64,000 nt of DNA from Palsa-189 sp963803735 (GTDB lineage Bacteria; Acidobacteriota; Terriglobia; Acidiferrales; UBA7541): contig CAWDNV010000010.1 in NCBI GenBank assembly GCA_963803735.1, positions 1 through 64,000 of the forward strand, written 5' to 3'. The position numbers and the translations under genes were made by a program. Each line of letters starts with the position of its first letter. Within the stretch, counting starts at the first letter, position 1. Of the stretch, positions 43,429 to 50,565 are shown piece by piece. The notes under the pieces were generated by a model. The model was given only the letters and a program-made list of their open reading frames with translations. It did not search any database and was not told the DNA's origin.

Positions 43429-43857
43429 CTATTTCTTCTCGTCGTTCTCTTCCAGCTTCAACGCCGCGGAATTGATGCAGAACCGCAAGCCCGTCGGCTT
43501 CGGCCCATCCGGGAAAACGTGCCCCAGATGCGCTTCGCAGCGGCGGCACATCACTTCCGTGCGCACCATTCCGTAAGATTCATCGGTCTCGAGCTGCACT
43601 TTCGATTCGTCCACGGGCGCATAGAAGCTTGGCCAGCCTGTGCCGGAATCAAATTTAGCTTCCGAATCGAACAGGGGCTCGGCGCAGCAAACACAATGGA
43701 AAACCCCATGTTTTTTGGTGTCCCAGTATTTTCCGGTAAACGCCGGCTCGGTGCCTTTTTTGCGTGTTACCTGGTACTCTTCGGGGCTAAGCTGGTTGCG
43801 CCACTCCGCATCTGGCTTTTGCACCTTTTCGGCCTGATTTTCTGTCTGTTTTGTCAT
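43429..43857 (-). CDS. msrB: Peptide-methionine (R)-S-oxide reductase
   Basis: This 142-aa enzyme repairs methionine-R-sulfoxide. Zinc CxxC pairs are HCVCCAEPLF and VMCRRCEAHLGHVF; the substrate-binding DSGTGWPSFY and catalytic Cys in GLRFCINSAAL are all present. It is cytosolic (no signal). It is upstream of the his promoter on the same strand; whether read-through into his occurs is unknown. Divergent from the aminotransferase gene. Confidence 0.94.
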   Translation of the reverse strand: MTKQTENQAEKVQKPDAEWRNQLSPEEYQVTRKKGTEPAFTGKYWDTKKHGVFHCVCCAEPLFDSEAKFDSGTGWPSFYAPVDESKVQLETDESYGMVRTEVMCRRCEAHLGHVFPDGPKPTGLRFCINSAALKLEENDEKK

Positions 43858-43916
43858 CTTGCGGACTCCAATAGGCGAGACTTTTCCTTGATCTCATTTC
43901 ATTTTAGCTTGTTTCT

Positions 43917-43934
43917 ACCTGTGCAGAAACAGGT
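43917..43934. repeat. Inverted repeat in the msrB/aminotransferase divergent promoter region
   Basis: ACCTGT (43917-43922) and ACAGGT (43929-43934) flank a 6-base spacer, giving an 18-base dyad 60 bases from the msrB start and 80 from the aminotransferase start. It is a possible operator for a dimeric regulator. Confidence 0.35.
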
Positions 43935-44013
43935 GGCATTCTCGAATCTTTTTCGCTGATCAGGAGAGGGCCGCCGCAGCTTTTCGGAAGTATACTTCTG
44001 AAGGGAATTCCTT

Positions 44014-45138
44014 ATGGCCAATACTACAATCGCTTCGGCGGCGGAACTTAAGCGGCATCTTTTTTACGAAACCTCGCATTCTCCGGCGCTCGCGGATTTA
44101 GTGGGCTACGAAAAAGCCAAGGAAATTATCGATTTCTGCTTCATCGCCAATCCATATTATCCGACAGCGGAGATGCTCCGGGATCTCGAGCATAATCTGC
44201 CCAATTTGATCAAGTCGTATCCCTCCAGCAGTCCCATCATGAGCCAGCAGAATCTGGCGGCCGTGCTGCATGTCAGCCCGGAAAAGCTGATTATCGGCAA
44301 TGGCGCGACCGAACTGATTGTCCTGATCGACACGACAATCATCGATCGTTTCGCCGTGCCCATACCCACTTTTGGTGAATACATCGAGAAGCTGCGCGAT
44401 CAGCGGGATGCCGAGCTTTATCCTCTGGATCCCGAGCAGCGTTATGAACTGCACCTGCCGGATTATTTGGACTGGGTGCATCGTCGCAATTTGAGGTCCG
44501 CGCTCATCATCAACCCGGGAAATCCCACGGGCCAATTCATTCCGCTCGACGAAATGATCGATTTCCTGAACGCGGCTTCCGATCTGGAGCTGGTAATCGT
44601 GGATGAATCCTTCATCGATTTTGCCGGTGATCCCATTCCGAGCCTCATCCCTGTCGCAGAGCGATTCTCGAATCTGCTCATCGTTCGAAGTATGAGCAAA
44701 CATTGCGGCGTGCCCGGATTGCGCCTTGGCTATTGTTATAGCGGCAATTTATATCTGCTGAACCGCATGCGGCGATTCATCCCCACGTGGAATCTGAATA
44801 CGCTCGCGGAATATTTCCTCTCGCTTCTACCACAAACCGATGCCGCTTACCACGAAGCCCGCAAGCACTTGATGGCCGATGTTCGCTGGCTATACGAAGC
44901 CCTCAAATCAATCCATGGCATCGACGTATATCCCACCGGCGCGAATTTCGTTTTGTTTAAAGTAAAGGCGGGAATCACTGCAAGCGAACTTCAGTTGCGT
45001 TTGCTCGAGGAGCATCAGATGTACGTGCGCGACTGTTCGAATAAGGTCGGCATGGATGACCGCCACATCCGCGTCGCCTCCCAGGGACGCGACAAGGATG
45101 CCCGGCTGGTGGAAGCGCTGCGCGTTCTGGTGCAATGA
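44014..45138 (+). CDS. Fold-type I PLP aminotransferase, HisC/CobD-like
   Basis: This 374-aa protein has SALIINPGNPTGQFIPLDE, LVIVDESFIDFAG and the PLP-lysine motif RSMSKHCGVPGLRLGYC. It resembles histidinol-phosphate aminotransferases and threonine-phosphate decarboxylases, but the true hisC lies in the operon nearby, so the substrate is probably another amino acid. The N-terminus lacks the usual HisC LDFNEN segment, having IDFCFIANPYYPTAE. It overlaps the amidotransferase gene by 4 bases (ATGA), so the two proteins probably act on one pathway. Confidence 0.82.
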   Translation: MANTTIASAAELKRHLFYETSHSPALADLVGYEKAKEIIDFCFIANPYYPTAEMLRDLEHNLPNLIKSYPSSSPIMSQQNLAAVLHVSPEKLIIGNGATELIVLIDTTIIDRFAVPIPTFGEYIEKLRDQRDAELYPLDPEQRYELHLPDYLDWVHRRNLRSALIINPGNPTGQFIPLDEMIDFLNAASDLELVIVDESFIDFAGDPIPSLIPVAERFSNLLIVRSMSKHCGVPGLRLGYCYSGNLYLLNRMRRFIPTWNLNTLAEYFLSLLPQTDAAYHEARKHLMADVRWLYEALKSIHGIDVYPTGANFVLFKVKAGITASELQLRLLEEHQMYVRDCSNKVGMDDRHIRVASQGRDKDARLVEALRVLVQ

Positions 45139-45899
45139 AACGCCCCGTCGTCCTGGTCGTCACCCGACGCACTTCCCGCAAACATAAGTTCATCGACTAC
45201 GTTGGCGAATTTCATCTCCAACTTCTGATTCGCGTGCGTACTCTGCCCTTAATGGTTCCGGTGGTCGAAGGCACAGAGGCTTGTCTACCGCAGTACATGG
45301 AGGAGATGCGCGGTTTGCTCCTTGTGGAGGGCGAAGACATCGAGCCGCAGCGTTACGACCACGACGAATCCAATCTCCGTTATCTGGAAAAGACGCATCC
45401 CCTGAAGGACGATATTGAAGTCCGCCTGGCGCGCCATGCCTTGCGTAACGATCTTCCAATCCTTGGAATCTGCCGGGGATCGCAATTACTCAACGTGATT
45501 TATGGCGGCAGCTTATATGGCGACGTGCAGAAGGAAAATCAGTCCGAGCTGAAGCACATCAACTACGGCGATCACTATGACGAATACCGGCATTCAGTCC
45601 GCATCGTTCCCGGCACGCCTCTCGAGGAATGGTATAGGCGTCCTGCCCTCAAAGTGAACAGCTATCACCATCAGGGTGTCCGCAGGCTGGGTCACCATTT
45701 GAAACCTATGGCGCATGCCGACGACGGTTTAGTCGAAGCCTTCTACGACCCGCGCCATCGCTTTGTCGTCGGGCTGCAGTTTCATCCCGAACGCATGCTC
45801 GAGGAATACGATGGGAATTGGCGCGTCTGGCAGGCTTTCGGAGCCGCTCTGCATCAAAAGCCCGCAGCGCGCCGCTCTGCAAAGCGCATCGTGGCCTAA
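45135..45899 (+). CDS. Class I glutamine-amidotransferase-like hydrolase (PuuD type)
   Basis: This 254-aa protein has the nucleophile elbow ILGICRGSQLLNVIYGGSLY and the His/Glu motif VGLQFHPERMLEEYDG, as in gamma-glutamyl-GABA hydrolases. VNSYHHQGVR is also typical. It would cleave a gamma-glutamyl amide. Translation is coupled to the upstream aminotransferase. The pair suggests synthesis or breakdown of a gamma-glutamylated amine or amino acid; the compound is not known. Confidence 0.85.
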   Translation: MKRPVVLVVTRRTSRKHKFIDYVGEFHLQLLIRVRTLPLMVPVVEGTEACLPQYMEEMRGLLLVEGEDIEPQRYDHDESNLRYLEKTHPLKDDIEVRLARHALRNDLPILGICRGSQLLNVIYGGSLYGDVQKENQSELKHINYGDHYDEYRHSVRIVPGTPLEEWYRRPALKVNSYHHQGVRRLGHHLKPMAHADDGLVEAFYDPRHRFVVGLQFHPERMLEEYDGNWRVWQAFGAALHQKPAARRSAKRIVA

Positions 45900-45911
45900 G
45901 CGTCGGTCAGT

Positions 45912-47384
45912 CTAATCGTCACTCAGAGAGAGCGGCGCGGCCAATTCTTCCAGGGAAATCCGTTCCGCCTTGAGGCCATAGAACGCTTCCACGACCGCGG
46001 CCACGAACATCAAGACCGCCGCGACGAGATAACCGTAAAAAATGTTGACCCGCGATCCGGAGCCGATGAGATACCCGAATAGCCAGGGCGCCACAACTCC
46101 GCCCGCGGCCGTGCCGATAGAAAAGAAAAAGGCGATGGCCAGCGCGCGGATTTCCAGGGGGAAAATCTCGCTGACCGTCAGATAGGCTGAACTCGCCGCC
46201 GCCGATGCGAAAAAGAAGATGACCGTCCACAATGCCGTTTGGCTGTCCGCGGAAAGAACTCCTTTGCTGAAGAGCCATCCGGTAATCGCGAGCAACAGAG
46301 CCGAAATCGTGTACGTTGCCGCAATCATCTGCTTGCGGCCGATGACGTCGAAGAAGTGCCCGAGCACCAGCGGCCCGGCAAAATTTCCCAACGCAAACGG
46401 CAAGAGATAAAGGCCAGTGCGTCCGGCGGGCACGTCATAAAAGCGCGTGAGAATCAGCGCGTACGTGAAAAACACGGCGTTATATAAAAATGCCTGCGAG
46501 GTCATTAGCACCAGTCCAAGGATCGAGCGGCTGGGATAAGTTGAGAGCATCGTGCGCACCACCGCGCCGAAGCCAAATACTTTGCGAGGATGGATTTTCA
46601 ACCCCTGGCCGCGCACGGGTTCAAGTTGTTGTCCCGTCTGTTCGGCAACTTCGGACTCAATTTTCTCGATAGTGCGCTCTGCCTCATTCTCATAGCCGTG
46701 CGTCATCAGCCAGCGCGGGCTTTCCGGAACGTATTTCCTTAGCGCAAGTATGAACAAGCCCACCAGCGCGCCCGTGCCGAAGCCAATCCGCCAGCCCAGA
46801 TTAGGCGGCAAAAAGTGCGGATTGAGAATCACGATGGTCGATGCGGCTCCCAGCGCGGCGCCGATCCAATAGCTTCCATTTACGATGATGTCCACGCGGC
46901 CGCGATAGGCGGCGGGGATCAGTTCATCGATGGTCGAATTGATGGCTGCGTATTCACCGCCGATACCCGCGCCGGTTATGAGACGAAAGAACGCGAAGCT
47001 CCACTTGTCCCACGAAAGCGCGGTCAGCAGAACGCCGAGCAGATAAATAGCCAGTGTAAGAAAAAAGAGGCGCTTACGGCCCCAGCGGTCGGTCAGATAG
47101 CCGAAGACAAGCGAGCCGCCGACCGCGCCCACCAGGTACATGGAAGCGATAAACCCGATCACCTCGGGCGTGAAGTTCATCACTTCAGGTTCTTGCAGCA
47201 CGCCGCTGATCGCCCCGATGAGCGTTACTTCTAGGCCGTCCAGTATCCAGGTGATTCCGAGCGCCCACACCACCAGCCAATGAAACCGGCTCCAAGGCAG
47301 CCGGTCTAAGCGCGCGGGAATATTCGTGAAATGCGGAGCGGCGGAAGACCGCGGCAGCGCCTCTGAAGCTAGATTGCTCGCCAT
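45912..47384 (-). CDS. MFS transporter, sugar-porter/metabolite type
   Basis: From ATG 47384 (MASNLASEALPRSS) it has 490 aa and about 12 membrane helices. The loop 2-3 motif is FGYLTDRWGRKRLF and the N-terminal helix has DGLEVTLIGAISGVL. The central cytoplasmic loop (about 230-265, PESPRWLMTHGYENEAERT) is as in SP-family porters and aromatic-acid/metabolite symporters. The frame is open to 47465, but that part overlaps the 56-aa gene. Substrate unknown. It is convergent with the amidotransferase gene. Confidence 0.85.
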   Translation of the reverse strand: MASNLASEALPRSSAAPHFTNIPARLDRLPWSRFHWLVVWALGITWILDGLEVTLIGAISGVLQEPEVMNFTPEVIGFIASMYLVGAVGGSLVFGYLTDRWGRKRLFFLTLAIYLLGVLLTALSWDKWSFAFFRLITGAGIGGEYAAINSTIDELIPAAYRGRVDIIVNGSYWIGAALGAASTIVILNPHFLPPNLGWRIGFGTGALVGLFILALRKYVPESPRWLMTHGYENEAERTIEKIESEVAEQTGQQLEPVRGQGLKIHPRKVFGFGAVVRTMLSTYPSRSILGLVLMTSQAFLYNAVFFTYALILTRFYDVPAGRTGLYLLPFALGNFAGPLVLGHFFDVIGRKQMIAATYTISALLLAITGWLFSKGVLSADSQTALWTVIFFFASAAASSAYLTVSEIFPLEIRALAIAFFFSIGTAAGGVVAPWLFGYLIGSGSRVNIFYGYLVAAVLMFVAAVVEAFYGLKAERISLEELAAPLSLSDD

Positions 47385-47407
47385 CAGAATGGGTCGTGTG
47401 CCTGAGA

Positions 47408-47578
47408 CTAGCGGCGTTTCCGTTTCTTCTTCAAAGCCGACCGATCGTCTCCACTGGTGGTCCATGCGGGAGGGTCGCTTGCCGGAAACGATTCGACAGA
47501 CGCCTCGACAACGGGATCAAGTTCTGGCGAGCGGTTCGGCCGCGGCTTTCGCGCTTTTGGTTTGCGTCTGGCTGGCAT
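47408..47578 (-). CDS. Small protein with ESFPASDPPAW motif, 56 aa
   Basis: The ORF begins MPARRKPKARKPRPNRSPEL and contains VVEASVESFPASDPPAWT, a motif found in a widespread family of short uncharacterised bacterial proteins. It ends in a basic cluster (KKKRKRR). GGGAGGGG lies 6 bases before ATG 47578. The basic ends suggest nucleic-acid contact. It lies between the metallothionein-like gene and the MFS gene on the same strand. Confidence 0.7.
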   Translation of the reverse strand: MPARRKPKARKPRPNRSPELDPVVEASVESFPASDPPAWTTSGDDRSALKKKRKRR

Positions 47579-47597
47579 GCGTACCCCTCCCTAACAG

Positions 47598-47756
47598 TTA
47601 GTGAGTTCTGCCCTTGCAACCGGCATGGGTGCAACGGCAGTCGATGTCAGGCATATCCTTCACGGCTTCGCATTGCGTGCTGCAATAGTTGCTGCCGTCG
47701 GTAGCGAGACATGAGCACGTCGGATGCTTACATTTGTTCGCTTTTCCTCGAGCCAT
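47598..47756 (-). CDS. Bacterial metallothionein-like Cys-rich protein, 52 aa
   Basis: The ORF reads MARGKANKCKHPTCSCLATD and GSNYCSTQCEAVKDMPDIDC, then RCTHAGCKGRTH. Eight Cys and three His follow the spacing of SmtA/BmtA metallothioneins: CxxxxCxC, YCSxxC, CxCxHxxC. It should bind zinc or cadmium in the cytosol. GAGGAGG lies 6 bases before ATG 47756. It is followed 19 bp later by the 56-aa gene. It is short of one or two Cys compared with SmtA. Confidence 0.82.
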   Translation of the reverse strand: MARGKANKCKHPTCSCLATDGSNYCSTQCEAVKDMPDIDCRCTHAGCKGRTH

Positions 47757-47862
47757 ATGGGCCTCCTCTTCGAACTTCTCTTGCTATTCGATGCGGCTTG
47801 GCTAGCACCCGAGCTGCTTAGAATGTTAGAGTTTTGCATCGCAGTTCGGAGGGAGCACCGCG

Positions 47863-49359
47863 ATGATCCGCAGAGATTTCGTCAAGAGCTCGTTGGCAGC
47901 GGCGGCACTGGCGGCAGGAAACGAGCGGCTCGCCGCTTCACCGCGGCCTGCGGAGAGCGCACCGTTCCCCACAGCGCCGGGGCTCACCAAATACGTGTCC
48001 GAATTCGTCGTCAACACGAAATATGGCGATATCCCGCCTGACGTTCTGGAATTGGGCAAGAAGTCCATCCTGGACGGCTTCGGTTTGGCGCTGGCAGGCT
48101 CGGCATCGGTAATGGCGCCTCTCGTCCGGCAGTACCTTCAGGGGCTCGGAGTGAGCGGCAAAGCCACGGTTATCGGATCCGGGATGAAGGCGCCGGCGCG
48201 GTTTGCCGCTTTTGCGAATGGCGTTTCCATTCACGCCGACGATTTTGACGATACGCAGCTTGCCGTGGCAAAGGATCGCGTTTACGGCTTGCTGACTCAT
48301 CCCAGCGTGACGACGCTCACTCCCGCATTCGCGATCTGCGAGCTCACCCAGCGCTCTGGAAAAGACTTCATGCTGGCCTATCACCTGGGCGTCGAAGTCG
48401 AGTCCAAAATCGCCGAAGCGATCGATCCTCGCCATTACAATGACGGATTTCACTCCACCGGAACGTGCGGCTCTTTTGGCAGCGCGGCGGCATGTGCCAG
48501 GTTGCGCGGCCTCGATGCTCAGAAGACCGCGTATGCCTTGGGCGTGGCCGCGGCTGAAGGCGGAGGCTTGCGAGACAACTTCGGGTCGATGACCAAGCCG
48601 TTCCATGCAGGGCATGCGGCCGAAAACGGCACTGTTGCCGTCGATCTTGCGGCGCTGGGCTGGACCGCTGCGCCGGATATCCTGGAAGGCGCGCTCGGCT
48701 TCTTTCAGGCTGCGGGCGGCGGCTTCGATCCCGGGTCCATTGTGAACAAGCTCGGTAATCCCTGGACCTTTGCCTCTCCCGGCGTTTCCATAAAGCCGTT
48801 CCCGTCCGGCTCCTTGACGCATCCCGCCATGGGCGAGATGCTCACCATCATCCGCAAAAACGACCTCAAACCCGGCGACGTGGAGAAAATCAATATCGGC
48901 ACGAGCCACAATCTGACTACCACGCTGTATCATCACCAGCCCATGACTGGGCTGCAGGGCAAATTCAGCATGGAGTTTGGCTTGAGCATCCTGCTACTCG
49001 ACCGCAAAGCCGGATTAAATGAATATACCGACGCGGTGGTTCAGCGCCCCGATGTTCAGGAGATGATCAAGCGCGTGCATTTCTACGTCGATCCGGAGGC
49101 CGAAGCAGCGGGCTTCGATAAGATGACCAGCATCCTGAAAATTCAACTGAAAGACGGAAGGGTCATTCCGGGGCGTGCGGATTTTGCGAAAGGCAGCCCG
49201 GCGAACCCAATGAGCTTCGAGGAAGTCGCCGATAAATTCAGGGGCTGCGCCGAATTCGCCAAATGGCCCAGGGAAAAGGCCGAAGGCATCATCACTTTCG
49301 TCAAAACTCTTGAGAACGCCCCCGACATGAGCAAACTCGCCGGTTTGCTCACCGCATAG
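47863..49359 (+). CDS. Tat-exported MmgE/PrpD family protein
   Basis: This 498-aa protein begins MIRRDFVKSSLAAAALAAGN, with a twin-arginine signal (RRDFVK plus hydrophobic stretch). The rest is MmgE/PrpD: HADDFDDTQLAVAKDRVYG, HYNDGFHSTGTCGSFGSAAA, KPFHAGHAAENG, PSGSLTHPAMGEM. Family members are 2-methylcitrate dehydratases, cis-aconitate decarboxylases or related hydro-lyases, usually cytosolic. Export is unusual. GGAGGGAG lies 8 bases before the ATG. It is followed by a tartrate/D-malate dehydrogenase-like gene after 10 bp, suggesting a hydroxy-dicarboxylate pathway. Confidence 0.87.
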   Translation: MIRRDFVKSSLAAAALAAGNERLAASPRPAESAPFPTAPGLTKYVSEFVVNTKYGDIPPDVLELGKKSILDGFGLALAGSASVMAPLVRQYLQGLGVSGKATVIGSGMKAPARFAAFANGVSIHADDFDDTQLAVAKDRVYGLLTHPSVTTLTPAFAICELTQRSGKDFMLAYHLGVEVESKIAEAIDPRHYNDGFHSTGTCGSFGSAAACARLRGLDAQKTAYALGVAAAEGGGLRDNFGSMTKPFHAGHAAENGTVAVDLAALGWTAAPDILEGALGFFQAAGGGFDPGSIVNKLGNPWTFASPGVSIKPFPSGSLTHPAMGEMLTIIRKNDLKPGDVEKINIGTSHNLTTTLYHHQPMTGLQGKFSMEFGLSILLLDRKAGLNEYTDAVVQRPDVQEMIKRVHFYVDPEAEAAGFDKMTSILKIQLKDGRVIPGRADFAKGSPANPMSFEEVADKFRGCAEFAKWPREKAEGIITFVKTLENAPDMSKLAGLLTA

Positions 49360-49369
49360 CGGCCGACGC

Positions 49370-50446
49370 ATGACCGCTTCCAATCCTCGCAGCTACAAAA
49401 TCGCAACAATTCCTGGCGATGGCATCGGCAGGGAAGTGGTGCCGGAGGGGATTCGTGTCGCCGAAGCTGCGGCACGCCGCTTCGGGTTTTCGCTTTCATG
49501 GAAAGAGTTCGACTGGAGTTGCGAACGCTACCTGAAAACCGGCCGCATGATGCCGGAGGACGGGCTGGACCAGCTCCGGCCGTTTGACGCTATTTTTCTT
49601 GGCGCGGTGGGCCACCCGAGCGTGGCCGATCACGTTTCGCTCTGGGGCTTGCTGATTCCGATTCGCCGCGAATTCCAGCAGTACGCAAACATCCGGCCAG
49701 TGCGGCTGCTTCCCGGCATTGATCCCGCAGTAAAGAACTTTGCTCCTGGGCAGATCGATTTTGTCGTCGTGCGCGAAAACAACGAAGGCGAATACTCCAA
49801 TATCGGCGGGCGGCTCTATTCCGGTACGGAAGATGAATTCGCGGTACAGCAATCCGTCTTCACGCGTCGCGGCTGCGACCGGATTATTCGTTATGCTTTT
49901 GAGCTGGCGAAGACGCGACGGCGCCACGTCACGTCCGCGACGAAATCAAACGGAATCATCTACACCATGCCTTTTTGGGATGAACGCTTCGCCGCAGTTG
50001 CGAAAGAATATGCAGATATCCGCACGGACCAGTTTCATATCGATATTCTGAGCGCGCATTTCGTGCGGCATCCGGACTGGTTTGATGTGGTGGTGGGCTC
50101 AAACCTTTTCGGCGATATTCTTTCCGATTTAGGACCTGCTGTGGTCGGCTCGATCGGAATTGCACCTTCGGGAAATCTCAACCCCGAAAGAAAATTTCCC
50201 TCGATGTTTGAGCCCGTGCATGGCTCCGCGCCGGACATCGCGGGCAAAGGCATAGCCAATCCCATCGGCCAAATCTGGTCCGGCGCCATGATGTTGCAGC
50301 ATTTGGGCGAAGCATCTGCCGCGGCCTCGATTGAAAAAGCTATCGAAGCAGTTCTAGGTGGAAGCGGACCGCGCACTGCCGATATCGGCGGCAAAGCGCG
50401 GACAAAGGAAGTCGGCGAAGCCATCGCATCGGAAGTTTCGGGCTAG
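49370..50446 (+). CDS. Tartrate/D-malate dehydrogenase-like beta-decarboxylating dehydrogenase
   Basis: This 358-aa enzyme belongs to the isopropylmalate/isocitrate dehydrogenase family. It has IPGDGIGREVVPEGI, the substrate loop VRENNEGEYSNIGGR, ATKSNGIIYTMPFWDE, and the metal aspartates in VVGSNLFGDILSDLGPAVVG. VRENNEGEYS with Asn rather than the SxxR loop favours the TtuC/DmlA (tartrate or D-malate) branch over LeuB. It has no signal peptide and is cytosolic, unlike its exported neighbour. Exact substrate not decidable. Confidence 0.87.
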   Translation: MTASNPRSYKIATIPGDGIGREVVPEGIRVAEAAARRFGFSLSWKEFDWSCERYLKTGRMMPEDGLDQLRPFDAIFLGAVGHPSVADHVSLWGLLIPIRREFQQYANIRPVRLLPGIDPAVKNFAPGQIDFVVVRENNEGEYSNIGGRLYSGTEDEFAVQQSVFTRRGCDRIIRYAFELAKTRRRHVTSATKSNGIIYTMPFWDERFAAVAKEYADIRTDQFHIDILSAHFVRHPDWFDVVVGSNLFGDILSDLGPAVVGSIGIAPSGNLNPERKFPSMFEPVHGSAPDIAGKGIANPIGQIWSGAMMLQHLGEASAAASIEKAIEAVLGGSGPRTADIGGKARTKEVGEAIASEVSG

Positions 50447-50565
50447 CTCAAGGGAGTGCCGTTCGGGCGCTGCTCGGATACGATTTTGAGCGAAGACAAA
50501 AAGCTACAGCCTGTCATTCTGAGGAGCTCAGAATCACACCGAGGCTGGGTGTTGGGCGAGACTGT
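50447..50565. other. Convergent intergenic gap with dispersed-repeat-like string
   Basis: It lies between the dehydrogenase and the DUF4175 gene. TGTCATTCTGAGGAGCTCAGAATCA (as CATTCTGAG and CTCAGAAT arms around GAG) forms a short inverted repeat at about 50513-50535. A related string, CTCAGAATGACAG, lies at 14699-14712, suggesting a dispersed intergenic repeat. Confidence 0.4.

Noticed and set aside
42880..43959. 359-codon plus-strand frame across hisI, the his leader and msrB
   Set aside because: It is antisense to two well-defined genes and to the attenuator, with no domain of its own.
47938..48936. 332-codon frame antisense to the MmgE/PrpD gene
   Set aside because: Mirror of a high-GC coding sequence; no ribosome site or motif.
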